Notes: generated by a model from the sequence alone, not told the origin. DNA of 64,000 bases from Myxococcales bacterium (GCA_020633325.1 JACKDX010000001.1:1550001-1614000), one strand, 5' to 3'. Shown: positions 17,108-27,320, counted from the first letter of the stretch. Program-made: numbers and translations.

Positions 17108-19183
17108 ATGACGGCGCGCGACTTGGTGTTTGAAATCGGTACTGAAGAGTTGCCCGTCTCTTTCGTGAAGGGCGCGATACGTGCCTGGCCTAGCCTCTCT
17201 GAAACGGCCTTCCGTGCCTCACGCTTAAGTCATCAGGGCGTTCACGTCATGGGGACCCCGCGGCGTCTGGTGCTTTGCGTGCGTGGCTTGGTGGCTCGCC
17301 AAGCTGATCTCAAAGAACAGGTTCAGGGGCCACCCCGTCAGATTGCCTATGACAAGGACGGATCCCTGAGTCGTGCGGGGAAGAAATTCATTGAAAAGCT
17401 CGGGGTTTCAGAAGCAGATCTGGAAACCGTCACGACACCCAAAGGTAAGTATATCGCAGCTCGGCGGCATGAGCCGGGCCGCGAGACAGGCGAAGTGCTG
17501 CGTGAGCTCTTGCCCAAACTGGCGGCGCAGATTCCGTTTCCAAAGATGATGCGATGGGGGGACGGCCAGGTCGCATTTGGACGGCCTGTGCAATGGCTCT
17601 TGGCACTGTTGGGCGATGAAGTCGTTGATATACAGTTTGCCGAGATTGTTTCAGACCGCTACACGCGCGGCCATCGTTTTTTGGCCAATGAACAGGCCGA
17701 AGTGCGCGATGCAACCCAATACGCACAGGTGCTGGCCGAGAAGCACGTGCTCTTGGATGGCAAAGCGCGCGAGACAGTCATCGGCGAGCAGCTTCTTCGA
17801 GCAGCAAGTGTCCTCGATGCGGAGTTGATACCGGATCCAGAGTTGATCGAGGAGTGCGCATACCTCGTCGAAGAGCCCCACGTCGTGTCGGGTACCTTTG
17901 ATGCGCAATACTTGGAGCTTCCGGAGGAGGTCATCGTGGCATTGATGCGAGGGCATCAGCGCTACTTCGCCGTGCGCGATCCGGAAGGCGGTGGCCTAAT
18001 GCCTCACTATTTGACGGTAGCCAATACCGCAGTCTATCCGGAAATGGTTAGCCAAGGGAACAATCGAGTGCTGGGGGCGCGATTGCAAGACGCGCGCTTT
18101 TTCGTACACGAGGATCAAAAACGGACGCTGGCGGAGCGAGTCGATCGACTTGAGAGCATTGTGTTTCAAGCCCAGCTTGGATCTGTGGGCGCCAAAGTGC
18201 ATCGCTTGAGCGGGTTGGTCAGTGACCTGGTTTCACGTTCAGGCGCCACAGAGGAGACGCGTTCGGTTGCTCAGCAAGCCGCTGGGTTGTCGAAGGCAGA
18301 CTTGTTGACACTGATGGTGGGCGAGTTTCCCGAATTGCAGGGCGTGATGGGCCGCTTTTATGCCCTCAAAGAAGGTCTGCCCCCGCTCGTAGCCGAAGCT
18401 TTGTATGAGCAGTATTTGCCAAAGGGCGCCGGCGCGCTGCTTCCCACGACCCACGCTGGCGCGATACTTGCGCTGGCAGATCGGCTAGATAGCCTCGTCG
18501 GATGCTTTGGCGTCGGCGTGATGCCAGACGGATCGGTCGATCCCTTTGCATTGCGCCGGGCCACGTTGGGCATCATCCGTATCGCGCTCCATGGGCCCAT
18601 GGACGTTGATTGGGGATATGCGCTTGGCGCTGCCTACGATCGCTACGACGCTGGCACATTACGGGATCGCGCAGGCACGTTGAAAGCGCTCGATGCGTTT
18701 GGGCGTGCACGGCTGAGAGCGCTCTACACTGCCGATACTAGGGCTGATATCGTGGATGCGTGTCTATCGGCCTGGCAATCCGATAGTTTCCGCGACCTCG
18801 ATGAGCGTATGCGCGCGCTCGTGGCGTTCTGCGCCTCCCCGAACTACGGGCCTCTTTTAACCGCATTCAAACGCGTGTTTAATATTACAAAGGGCGTATC
18901 CCCGATGGCGGTGGACCGGGCTTTGCTGACAGTACCGGCGGAGATTGCCTTAGCGGAGGCGTTTTTCGAGCGTAGAGCCACACTTGACCGCGCGCTCCAA
19001 AAAGGGGCTTATGCAAATGCCCTCGAGGAAGCAATGACACTCCTCGTGCCGATAGACCGCTTTTTCGAGGAGGTGTTTGTCATGGATGAAAATCCAGACG
19101 TTAAGGCTAACCGCCTACACTTATTAGCGAATATTGCACATACCTTAACCCACATCGCTGATTTTCGGGCTTTGGAAGTATAA
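17108..19183 (+). CDS. glyS: Glycyl-tRNA synthetase beta subunit
   Basis: Partner of GlyQ; binds and positions tRNA-Gly and is required for activity. Hallmarks include LVFEIGTEELP at the N terminus, FPKMMRWGDGQVAFGRPVQW, and EEVIVALMRGHQRYFAVRD, plus the FFVHEDQKRTLAERVDRLE stretch. Length 691 residues, normal for the family. Preceded at 10-12 bases by a GTGAGG-type site. It follows the kinase gene by 19 bases and precedes another kinase gene by 7 bases. Confidence 0.97.
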   Translation: MTARDLVFEIGTEELPVSFVKGAIRAWPSLSETAFRASRLSHQGVHVMGTPRRLVLCVRGLVARQADLKEQVQGPPRQIAYDKDGSLSRAGKKFIEKLGVSEADLETVTTPKGKYIAARRHEPGRETGEVLRELLPKLAAQIPFPKMMRWGDGQVAFGRPVQWLLALLGDEVVDIQFAEIVSDRYTRGHRFLANEQAEVRDATQYAQVLAEKHVLLDGKARETVIGEQLLRAASVLDAELIPDPELIEECAYLVEEPHVVSGTFDAQYLELPEEVIVALMRGHQRYFAVRDPEGGGLMPHYLTVANTAVYPEMVSQGNNRVLGARLQDARFFVHEDQKRTLAERVDRLESIVFQAQLGSVGAKVHRLSGLVSDLVSRSGATEETRSVAQQAAGLSKADLLTLMVGEFPELQGVMGRFYALKEGLPPLVAEALYEQYLPKGAGALLPTTHAGAILALADRLDSLVGCFGVGVMPDGSVDPFALRRATLGIIRIALHGPMDVDWGYALGAAYDRYDAGTLRDRAGTLKALDAFGRARLRALYTADTRADIVDACLSAWQSDSFRDLDERMRALVAFCASPNYGPLLTAFKRVFNITKGVSPMAVDRALLTVPAEIALAEAFFERRATLDRALQKGAYANALEEAMTLLVPIDRFFEEVFVMDENPDVKANRLHLLANIAHTLTHIADFRALEV

Positions 19184-19190
19184 GGAGAGG

Positions 19191-20798
19191 ATGAATCGCA
19201 CGGGTAAGAATGGCCGGCAGGCGCGCCCCGATCTCGATTCAGCGCCCATGGACACCTGGCCCGACAACTCTGCTCGGGTGCCAAATGCGCAGACGCAGGA
19301 TACTTGGCCGGATACGCGCCAGTCAGGACAGCTCTCATCGCGAATGTTGCGCGACAACCAGGAGTCAGTTGCCACGCTTCCTCCGGATCCACTCGTGGGT
19401 AAGATCTTAGACGGTAGGTACGAAGTTCAGCATGTCATCGGCGCAGGCGGTATGGGCGTCGTCTATCAGGCGAGACATACGACGCTCGGCAAGCTCTTGG
19501 CCGTTAAGGTGCTTAGAGGCGATCATCTCGATACCAGCTCCATGCGCCGCTTCAAACAGGAAGCGCAATCCGCCAGTGCGATTGGGCACGAGCATATCGT
19601 GGATGTCATGGACTTCGGCGCGTTGCCCGACGGCTCGACCTATTTCGTGATGGAATATCTCGCGGGCATCTCGCTCAAAGCTGCTCTCAACGCCAGCCGG
19701 ACCCCCTTTTCGGTGACGCGCGCAATACACGTGGCGCGCCAGATCGGCGCCGCGCTTGCCGAGGCTCACGTGCGCGGCGTGGTGCATCGGGACCTCAAAC
19801 CAGACAATGTCTTTTTGGTGAAGCGTGGAGATGACTCGGACTTCGTCAAAGTGCTCGATTTTGGTATTGCGAAGGTCAACAGCGGGACAAGCACGCTGAC
19901 ACGCGCTGGACAGGTTTTTGGGACGCCACATTACATGGCCCCGGAGCAGTGCGCCGGGACCCATGTTGATGCGCGCACCGACATTTACGCGCTGGGGGTC
20001 ATTCTTTACGAGATGGTGTCGGGCAGTGTTCCTTTCGAAGCGGATAACTGGATGGCTATTTTGTCGTTACACCTCTACGAACCGCCGCAGATGCTGGCTG
20101 AGCAGCCCTTGGCAAAAAACCTCCCCCCGGCGCTTGAAGCAATCATCATGAAATGTTTGGCGAAAGATCCGGAACATCGTTATGCGAGTATGCCAGACCT
20201 TATTGTGGACCTCGAGCGTGTCTATGATGGCGCAAGCAACCCGAGAGAACTCGGCCTGAATCTCAAACTGGTTCAACGTCTTTCTCGCCCAAGTGAGCTT
20301 CCCCTGAGGAGAAAGCCAGGAGCAGCTAGGTGGCGGTCTTTAGCCGGTGCGTTGCTTGCGCTCTTGTTGGTGGCAGCGGGTGTTGCGGTGGGAATTATCA
20401 TGACCCGCCGCAACGAGAGGGCTGCTAGCACAGCCACGGCGATGCCGAAGCCCATGGCGGTCGGGACCGCTGCTTCCATACCCGCCACCACCGTTTCTGA
20501 AACGGTACGCGTGACGACGGAGCCTGAAAAGGCGCAAGTGCTTGAGGCGGGAATGCTGCTCGGGACCACGCCGCTCGAGGTGCCCCGTCCCCTTGGCGAA
20601 GCCGAACGCGATCTGGAGCTAAGAAAGCCGGGGTACGCTGCGCGGCGTCTGCGCATATTTTCAAACACCCCTTCGGCGGTGCAAGTGGCGCTGTCCCGAA
20701 AGGCGCCCTTCACCAAGCCTTCGCGAAATAGCACCAAGAAGCCGGGCGCCAAGCCCCAGGAGAATGATGGAGAACTTCGCAATCCCTGGACGGAGTGA
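19191..20798 (+). CDS. Transmembrane Ser/Thr kinase with PEGA domain (canonical HRDLK)
   Basis: A 535-residue kinase with a canonical active site: glycine loop GAGGMGVVY, ATP lysine K106, HRDLKPDN beginning at residue 199, DFGIAK and MAPEQ. The N-terminal 60 residues are hydrophilic and carry two DTWPD copies (about residues 21-25 and 37-41). A transmembrane segment (about 383-403) leads to a C-terminal PEGA domain (VRVTTEPEKAQVLEAG, then LRKPGYAARRLRI). Begins 7 bases after glyS with AAGGAGA ahead of the ATG. Together with the kinase before glyS it makes two kinases in one operon; only this one has the typical catalytic lysine. Confidence 0.92.
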   Translation: MNRTGKNGRQARPDLDSAPMDTWPDNSARVPNAQTQDTWPDTRQSGQLSSRMLRDNQESVATLPPDPLVGKILDGRYEVQHVIGAGGMGVVYQARHTTLGKLLAVKVLRGDHLDTSSMRRFKQEAQSASAIGHEHIVDVMDFGALPDGSTYFVMEYLAGISLKAALNASRTPFSVTRAIHVARQIGAALAEAHVRGVVHRDLKPDNVFLVKRGDDSDFVKVLDFGIAKVNSGTSTLTRAGQVFGTPHYMAPEQCAGTHVDARTDIYALGVILYEMVSGSVPFEADNWMAILSLHLYEPPQMLAEQPLAKNLPPALEAIIMKCLAKDPEHRYASMPDLIVDLERVYDGASNPRELGLNLKLVQRLSRPSELPLRRKPGAARWRSLAGALLALLLVAAGVAVGIIMTRRNERAASTATAMPKPMAVGTAASIPATTVSETVRVTTEPEKAQVLEAGMLLGTTPLEVPRPLGEAERDLELRKPGYAARRLRIFSNTPSAVQVALSRKAPFTKPSRNSTKKPGAKPQENDGELRNPWTE

Positions 20799-20842
20799 CG
20801 AGAGACTTTAACGAGGGTTCAAGGGAATTCCCCCGCTACTGG

Positions 20843-20871
20843 TTGCGAGCACCGCGAAACCCGCATACAAA
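20843..20871 (+). promoter_or_regulatory. Candidate promoter with transcription start at the ATG of the beta-propeller gene
   Basis: TTGCGA at 20843-20848, 17 bases, TACAAA at 20866-20871, then six bases to the ATG at 20878. The predicted start of transcription coincides with the ATG and no Shine-Dalgarno sequence is present. A palindromic GGGAATTCCC lies upstream at about 20823-20832 and could be an operator. This begins a new unit after the kinase operon. Confidence 0.4.
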
Positions 20872-20877
20872 CCGGGC

Positions 20878-22197
20878 ATGTATCGCCCCCGATGGCTACA
20901 ACCCGTGTTGTGGGGATTGGTCAGCTTCGCTGTCGCCTGCGATTTAACCAACCCGGGCGTCGCGACGCCGGATGCCGCCATCTACTTCCCCGTAGCCTTG
21001 GCCTTATCGCCCCAAATGTGCGGCTCTGGCCCGTGCACACTCTATGTCGCAAACTCCAACTTTGATCTTAGATATCGTACCGGCAGCATGCAAGCGCTCG
21101 ATTTGGAACGGGTCGGGGCGGCGGTACGCGACTGTGGCGAGCCCCCGTGTGAGTTTCCGGACTATGGCAGCTTCATTCGCCCCCACGGCGAGGTGTTGAT
21201 TGGTTCGTACGCCGGGGGCATCGCTGTCTCTCCTGAAGGCGATAGAGTGTATGTGCCCATCCGCAGCGATGCGAATCTCACCTATATCGATGTCTCGGCG
21301 GATGGCGGCTTGGATTGTGGAGGACGAGGGGAGAAACATGAATGTGCCTCCGCACATGAGCGCGGGCGGCAAGGCTCGAGCAATGCCCGTGGCCTCAGTA
21401 TGCCCCGCGACCCCATTACCGTGCTGGCCGGACCTGTTGGCCCCGCGCCCGGAGGTGGGCAGTCAGGCAATTTCATCGTGACCGGCCATGGTGACGGAAG
21501 CGTGACCTTATTCCTAGAGCAGGACGAGGGGGGAGGCATCAAAGCACCGGTGCTGATCGATGTCGACGATGGATATCCAGAGGGCCTCAGCGCGCTCGAC
21601 TACGATTCGCTTACGGCGACGTTATACGGAACAACGCGCGCCGAAGCATTGTTTGTAAGCGGCGGGATCGCCGTAAACCCCACCTTGGTGGAGCGCTCGT
21701 TTGTCTATCAATCGGCCAGCTGGCGCTACGCGGGACTTGATGACGGAAGCGACACTCGGGATGTGGCGGTTGATGCACAGGCAAGACGTGCGTATGTCAT
21801 TTCTCGACGGCCCCGTGCGCTGCTCATCGTGGATCTAGATGCGCAAGCGAGTTCGGGACAGGTTTCGGTCTCAGGCATGGTTCCTTTGGGTGACGGGCCT
21901 TCCAAGGTAAAGGTCGGTTATTTTAATGAGGCAAACAAACGTTTGATCTTCGTAAGTTGCTTTGATGCACCGGCCATTCACGTGATAGATGCAGACTTGA
22001 GGAGACTGAGCGCGGTCATCACAGGATTTGGTGGACCGTTTGACATCGCGGTCGATCAAGCGCGCGGTTTCATTTACGTCGCAGATTTTAGCAGCTCGGT
22101 GATTCGCGTGGTGGATATCTCCCAGTTGACAGAAGGGTTGGGAGCAACAGTCGTCGCGACGTTGGGAGAGCCGCGCTCGGTGAAGGTGGTCCAATGA
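20878..22197 (+). CDS. Predicted beta-propeller lipoprotein (YncE-like)
   Basis: A 439-residue probable lipoprotein (signal peptide ending FAVAC). The mature sequence repeats short blades of the form YVAN/YVPI/YVAD followed by LDL or VDI stretches, as in YncE/SMP-30-like seven-bladed propellers; for instance RVYVPIRSDANLTYIDV and GFIYVADFSSSVIRVVDI. Several closely spaced Cys pairs (CGSGPC and CGEPPC) suggest disulfides in the envelope. Function unknown. The stop overlaps the start of the next, larger lipoprotein gene by ATGA, so the two are probably partners in one surface complex. Confidence 0.7.
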   Translation: MYRPRWLQPVLWGLVSFAVACDLTNPGVATPDAAIYFPVALALSPQMCGSGPCTLYVANSNFDLRYRTGSMQALDLERVGAAVRDCGEPPCEFPDYGSFIRPHGEVLIGSYAGGIAVSPEGDRVYVPIRSDANLTYIDVSADGGLDCGGRGEKHECASAHERGRQGSSNARGLSMPRDPITVLAGPVGPAPGGGQSGNFIVTGHGDGSVTLFLEQDEGGGIKAPVLIDVDDGYPEGLSALDYDSLTATLYGTTRAEALFVSGGIAVNPTLVERSFVYQSASWRYAGLDDGSDTRDVAVDAQARRAYVISRRPRALLIVDLDAQASSGQVSVSGMVPLGDGPSKVKVGYFNEANKRLIFVSCFDAPAIHVIDADLRRLSAVITGFGGPFDIAVDQARGFIYVADFSSSVIRVVDISQLTEGLGATVVATLGEPRSVKVVQ

Positions 22198-24629
22198 CAG
22201 GCCGCATCCGCACTGGCACAGTCCTAGCCACACTGGTTTCTGGGTATTTGGCCGCGTGCGGCTCGGACCCCCGCGTGCTCGATCCCCCGAGCTTTGATCG
22301 CTCCGAGCGCCTCGAGTGGGCATGTTTCGGCAAAGCGCAGGGTGTGGCGGTGCCGCTTGAAAAATGCCGTGTTATCGAGGGACAGACGCTCCCTGAGCAT
22401 CTGCGTCTTCACGTACTTGTGACACAAACAGCGCGCGGGGAGATTGGGGCCATCGACATTGACTATGCCGATGCGAGCAAGAGCCGCAGGGTCGATAACG
22501 ATATCCGCGTGCCAGGTTTCACATTTCCAGCCGTCGGAGAAATCCCTGCTGCGCTCGTGGTCCCCACCCAGCGCCCCGATATTACCTACACGGCTAATTT
22601 TGGTTCGAACGACATCACACTTCTCGCGACGGCAATATTCCGCGCCAGCACGCTTCCGCCTTGGCCGGAGCAAGCGGCGTCAGTGCCGTTGCCGGGAGCG
22701 CCGACTGACATGGTGCTCTCCCCCGATGAAGATGCGCTTTTCGTCGCGCTGCCCGAGCTCGGCGCAGTCGGGGTGCTAAAAATCGCCAGTAACGGCGCGC
22801 TTTTTCCTCCGACGTTGTTGCCTTTGACCACGCCTGCGGGGATGGACGTCACGTTGTCACAGGAAGCAGACCCTTACGTGAAAGTATGTCCGGCAGATGC
22901 CCGCCTCAGCCCGACTGATGCCAGCGTAGTCCCACCTGCGCGCTGCATGCAAGGCGAGTGCGCGCAGGCGTCTCCCAGGCCCTGGGCGCTTGAAGTGGAT
23001 GCCATCTCCCGTCGGCTTCTCGTCGCCGATGCGTCGTTGCCTGTGGTGCACGTGATTGACGTGGATCTATTAAAGGATGGGGATGCGGGCGCGGAGCTTA
23101 CGCCCGTCAACGTCGGCTCGCCAACTGTGGATCTAACGCTGAGCCCACCTGTGCCGAGGGCGCTTGTTGGCACGTGTGATCCCGTCAATCCCAGTGCTGC
23201 ATGTGAGCGGTATCTGTATGCGCTCGATGCCATCGACGGCTCGGTAATTCCCATTAACTATTCCGACGGCTCTGTCATTGCTGTCGCGTCGGGTTCGCAG
23301 GGACGGCCTGATCGCATTCATCTGGCTGCGCCGGGCACCTCGCTTGCGCTCATCGCGTCGGATACTGACACGCCCGTGGTGTGCACCCCGGGCAGCGATA
23401 TCGACGAACGCGCGGGCCCTAATCAGCTGCGAGGGGTGTTCGTGGCCGTACCGTTACGAAATGGGCTCGTGCAATTTATTGATGTGTGGGATCTCGATGC
23501 GCCATGTCGCGGCGGTCCGAAGTGCGACGACCTGGCCAGTGAAACCGGAGGCAGTGTGTACATCGGGCGCCATCGCGCTAGGCTGGTGTCTGTCAGCAAT
23601 GGGGATGTGGGGCTTTTGGCGAGCCCGACCGTGACGACGCTCTCGAGTGCGGCCACGTTTCCGCCAACCGGTGTTACCGAATCCGATCTCTTACCCGATC
23701 TTGCAGCCGTCGGCGATTGCCCTCCCGATCAACAGCGTGGCTTTCCCGACGCGGCGTTTGAAACGGACATCCTTGTTTGTGCGACCTCCGATCCCTGGGA
23801 GAGGACCGTCGAGACCTGGGCGGCGACCTGGCAAGGAGAGCTTCCCGGGGCCAGCGGGGGCGGGGGGCGCCTCGTGGCCGAAGGGCATAATATTACAGCT
23901 ACAACGAATTTTTGCGGTGTTGGTGTAATTGGGGCCGCTGATATTGCGGATTCTGGCCTTAGCGATAGCGATCCCGAGTTCGGTTACGACGGCGACAGGG
24001 TAGTGATCATGTCGAACCTGCCCGTAACTGCGCCTCAGGATTGCCAGTCCCTCGTCCAGACGGGATTATCGGGAAGAACCCTACCGTTGGCGTTTGCCGT
24101 GGAAATGGCGAAGCCAGATGAGTTGGTGCTGTCATCTCAAACAATCGGCTCGGTGTCGGCGAGCTTTGAGCGCGTCGCTGAGTGTTTTGGGGAACTCGTT
24201 CAGTTCGCTGTCACCGCGAGGGACGCCTACTTGGTGAAGGGCGACAGGTCGGGGGTGCGTCATCGGGTGATTGAAGAGAACGGTCGCTGTCTCGTCGATA
24301 GGGCGCTCGATGTGCGCCATCAAATGCGAGCATTTTCGGGAGTCGTTTACACGAATGGGGCGTTGAGTTTCAAGCTGGCCCAGCCCAAGGCCGCTGTTCC
24401 AGAAGGGGAAGAGGTTAACGTGTACTTCCCCCTGAGGGAGCTCTTACGCCCGATCACTATTGATGCCGGCGCATCGAACATCCGGAATACCGCGGCGGGA
24501 GACGGCACCCTTCCGAGCTTTATCAGGTTTAGCACGAGCAATCAGCGACTTTATACCGTAGACTCCGCCCTTAGCGGGGTGGTCCAGTTTGATGTGACGC
24601 CCCTGGCCGCTGAGAGCTTTTTTGAGTGA
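22194..24629 (+). CDS. Large beta-propeller-like lipoprotein
   Basis: An 811-residue lipoprotein with a textbook lipobox (LAAC). The N-terminal half contains propeller-like blades (for example TDMVLSPDEDALFVALPELG) and the rest is Cys-containing with long loops. It resembles the preceding gene product in style but is about twice as long, and the two overlap by ATGA. No enzymatic motif is visible. It overlaps the start of mutS by 1-4 bases, so this operon links two surface proteins to a DNA repair gene; the link is probably transcriptional economy rather than function. Confidence 0.7.
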   Translation: MTGRIRTGTVLATLVSGYLAACGSDPRVLDPPSFDRSERLEWACFGKAQGVAVPLEKCRVIEGQTLPEHLRLHVLVTQTARGEIGAIDIDYADASKSRRVDNDIRVPGFTFPAVGEIPAALVVPTQRPDITYTANFGSNDITLLATAIFRASTLPPWPEQAASVPLPGAPTDMVLSPDEDALFVALPELGAVGVLKIASNGALFPPTLLPLTTPAGMDVTLSQEADPYVKVCPADARLSPTDASVVPPARCMQGECAQASPRPWALEVDAISRRLLVADASLPVVHVIDVDLLKDGDAGAELTPVNVGSPTVDLTLSPPVPRALVGTCDPVNPSAACERYLYALDAIDGSVIPINYSDGSVIAVASGSQGRPDRIHLAAPGTSLALIASDTDTPVVCTPGSDIDERAGPNQLRGVFVAVPLRNGLVQFIDVWDLDAPCRGGPKCDDLASETGGSVYIGRHRARLVSVSNGDVGLLASPTVTTLSSAATFPPTGVTESDLLPDLAAVGDCPPDQQRGFPDAAFETDILVCATSDPWERTVETWAATWQGELPGASGGGGRLVAEGHNITATTNFCGVGVIGAADIADSGLSDSDPEFGYDGDRVVIMSNLPVTAPQDCQSLVQTGLSGRTLPLAFAVEMAKPDELVLSSQTIGSVSASFERVAECFGELVQFAVTARDAYLVKGDRSGVRHRVIEENGRCLVDRALDVRHQMRAFSGVVYTNGALSFKLAQPKAAVPEGEEVNVYFPLRELLRPITIDAGASNIRNTAAGDGTLPSFIRFSTSNQRLYTVDSALSGVVQFDVTPLAAESFFE

Positions 24630-27277
24630 TGCCCGTTCGGCCGCCATCGGTTGATCCTTCCACCTCTATCGATCGACACACCCCAGTGATGCAGCAGTAC
24701 CTGCGGTGTAAGGCCCAGTACCCAGAGGCGATCGTGTTTTTTCGTTTGGGCGATTTCTACGAAATGTTTTTCGAGGACGCAGAGCGGGCCTCGCGCATGC
24801 TCAGTCTGACGTTAACCTCGCGTGGTAAGGATCGGCAAGGCGACAACATACCCATGGCGGGCGTGCCCCATCATGCCGCCGCAAGCTACATTACAAAACT
24901 TCTTCATTTGGGTCAGCAAGTGGCGCTGTGTGAGCAAATGGCGGACCCGAGCTCGGTTAAGGGGGTGGTGCCGCGTGAAGTGGTGCGGGTCATCACACCG
25001 GGCCTGGTGCTTGAAGAAAGTTCCCTTGATGCCCGGGCGCATAACTATTTTGTTGCTATTTCCAAGAGCGCGCAGGGCTTTGGTCTAGCCGTGCTGGAGA
25101 TGTCCACGGCCGAACTCTATGTCGGGGAGCTCCGCTCAGGCGCTGAAGTGCTGGGCGAGCTTGGGCGTTTGCAGCCGCAGGAGATTTTGCTCCAGGCGGA
25201 TTCCTTGGCCGATGAAGTCGCCGAAGCGCTCCGGACCATGCTTCCAACCTGTGTGCTTCAACGTGCTCAAGGGGACTCTGGTGATGCGCATGCCCAAAAC
25301 ATGATTGCTGAATGGCTCAACAGAGAATCCTCGACGATGACGCAGGATGACCTTGGCGAAGCTGGACAAAGAGCGATGCGGCTCGCCCTCCGGTACGTCG
25401 CCGATCATCACATATCAACCCTGCATGCCAAGTTTCGGCTGCAGCGTTACGATGTGAGCGCGCATTTGGGATTGGATATGGCCGCCGTCCGGAACCTTGA
25501 GCTCACGGCGACCTTAGGAGGCGAGCGCGTGGGCTCGCTGCTTGCGCTCTTGGATAAGACATGTTCCAGCATGGGTGCCCGCCTGTTGCGTCGCGATGTA
25601 TTGGCCCCCATGACCGATGCGGCTTTGATTCGCCGACGGCATGACGCGATTGAAGCCCTGATGATCGACGGCACGCTCCGGAAGGGCGTACGCGACGCCA
25701 TGGTGAGGCTGCCCGATCTCGAGCGTTTGCTCACCCGCATAGAGTCAGGAATGGCCAATCCACGTGACCTTGCGTCCCTGCGGGAAGGCTTGCGCACAAC
25801 GAGAAAAATAGACGGCCTCTTACAGGGCGAAGACCACGCACCAGCACGTGACGTCTTGCCCGCAATTGCACTTGAACGTGATGAGCTATGGGTGCTCGAG
25901 CGCCTCGAACGCATGTTGGTAGAGGACCCGCCTCTAGCCGTTGGCTCTGGCGACATTATTGCCCAGGGTGCTCACGGTCGCGTCGATGAGCTCAGGTCGC
26001 TCTCCTCATCGAGCAAAGACGTTCTATTGGCCCTCGAACAAGCCGAACGGACAGGCACGGGCATCCATTCGCTCAGGGTGAAATATACCCGAGCCTTCGG
26101 TTACTACATCGAGATCAGCCGCGCGAAACTCACCCACGTGCCGGCCCACTATCGCCGTAAGCAGACGTTGGTGGGCTCTGAGCGATTCACCACGGAGGAG
26201 TTGGACGCGCTCCAAGCCGAAATACTCACTGCGGACGAGCAGCTTCACGCCATCGAGGAAGAGTTGTTTGCCCGGTTACGGATGGAGATTGCCCTAAGGG
26301 CCATGGGTATTCGGAAACTGGCGGCAGCGCTCGCGGCCTTGGACGTCAGCGCCTGTTGGGCCGAGCTGTCGCTACAAAACGATTACGTCCGGCCCACCAT
26401 GGACGATACCAACGAGCTAGAACTCAAGGGAAGTAGACATCCGGTCATCGAGGCGCTAGGCGCTGCAGGGAGTTTTGTTCCCAACGACATTGACCTCGGC
26501 GCCAAAAGCCAAGGCATGGCCATGATCACAGGCCCCAACATGGCCGGGAAGTCGACGATCATGCGTCAAGTGGCATTGAGTGTGATCATGGCTCAATCCG
26601 GCGGGTATGTCGCCGCCACGAGCGCTCGAATCGGGATTGTGGATCGCATTTTCACGCGCATTGGCGCGAGCGACAATGTCTCGCGCGGCGAAAGTACCTT
26701 TATGGTGGAGATGAGAGAAACCGCCGCCTTGCTGCGCGGGGCGACCTCGAAGTCTCTGGTATTGCTGGATGAAATTGGTAGGGGGACGAGCACCTATGAC
26801 GGACTTGCGATCGCGTGGGCCGTGGCCGACCATCTTGCTGAACACACCCGCTGCCGCGTCTTATTTGCCACGCACTACCATGAACTTTGCAAGCTCGCTG
26901 AGCACCGCCCCTCCCGCGTTAAAAATTACAATGTGATCGTTCGCGAGCACCAAGGGAAGATGGTTTTTCTCCATCAACTGGCCGAAGGTGCCGCGAGCCA
27001 AAGTTACGGCATCGCGGTGGCGGAGCTTGCCGGCATCCCAGCGAGCGTGCTTGCACAGGCGAAGCACCGACTGTCCGAGTTAGAGCGCCCTTCGGCATTG
27101 CCTCGAAGGTCGTCCAAGTCGAGCGGCGAGCCCGAGGTTAATGGCCTAAAGCGCGCGCACGATTCTGAGCTTGAGGAACTGCGAGATGCATTGCTCAAGC
27201 GCGATCTAGATCGAACCTCTCCCATGGAAGCGTTGATATGGTTACAGGAGATACGCAATCGCATCGAGAGAGGGTAG
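24629..27277 (+). CDS. mutS: DNA mismatch repair protein MutS
   Basis: Recognises base mismatches and small loops and recruits MutL. The mismatch-binding Phe-x-Glu motif is present near the N terminus (DFYEMFFEDA, Phe43 and Glu45). The ATPase domain carries Walker A GPNMAGKST at about residue 635 and the Walker B/D-loop LLDEIGRGTSTYDGLAIAWA near 711. Length 882-883 residues fits MutS1. The start is ATG 24629, overlapping the previous stop by one base; the GTG at 24626 would add one residue. mutL is not in the window. Confidence 0.98.
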   Translation: MPVRPPSVDPSTSIDRHTPVMQQYLRCKAQYPEAIVFFRLGDFYEMFFEDAERASRMLSLTLTSRGKDRQGDNIPMAGVPHHAAASYITKLLHLGQQVALCEQMADPSSVKGVVPREVVRVITPGLVLEESSLDARAHNYFVAISKSAQGFGLAVLEMSTAELYVGELRSGAEVLGELGRLQPQEILLQADSLADEVAEALRTMLPTCVLQRAQGDSGDAHAQNMIAEWLNRESSTMTQDDLGEAGQRAMRLALRYVADHHISTLHAKFRLQRYDVSAHLGLDMAAVRNLELTATLGGERVGSLLALLDKTCSSMGARLLRRDVLAPMTDAALIRRRHDAIEALMIDGTLRKGVRDAMVRLPDLERLLTRIESGMANPRDLASLREGLRTTRKIDGLLQGEDHAPARDVLPAIALERDELWVLERLERMLVEDPPLAVGSGDIIAQGAHGRVDELRSLSSSSKDVLLALEQAERTGTGIHSLRVKYTRAFGYYIEISRAKLTHVPAHYRRKQTLVGSERFTTEELDALQAEILTADEQLHAIEEELFARLRMEIALRAMGIRKLAAALAALDVSACWAELSLQNDYVRPTMDDTNELELKGSRHPVIEALGAAGSFVPNDIDLGAKSQGMAMITGPNMAGKSTIMRQVALSVIMAQSGGYVAATSARIGIVDRIFTRIGASDNVSRGESTFMVEMRETAALLRGATSKSLVLLDEIGRGTSTYDGLAIAWAVADHLAEHTRCRVLFATHYHELCKLAEHRPSRVKNYNVIVREHQGKMVFLHQLAEGAASQSYGIAVAELAGIPASVLAQAKHRLSELERPSALPRRSSKSSGEPEVNGLKRAHDSELEELRDALLKRDLDRTSPMEALIWLQEIRNRIERG

Positions 27278-27320
27278 GCGCTCGCTTTTAGGCTATAGAC
27301 GTAGTATCCATCGAGCGTTG

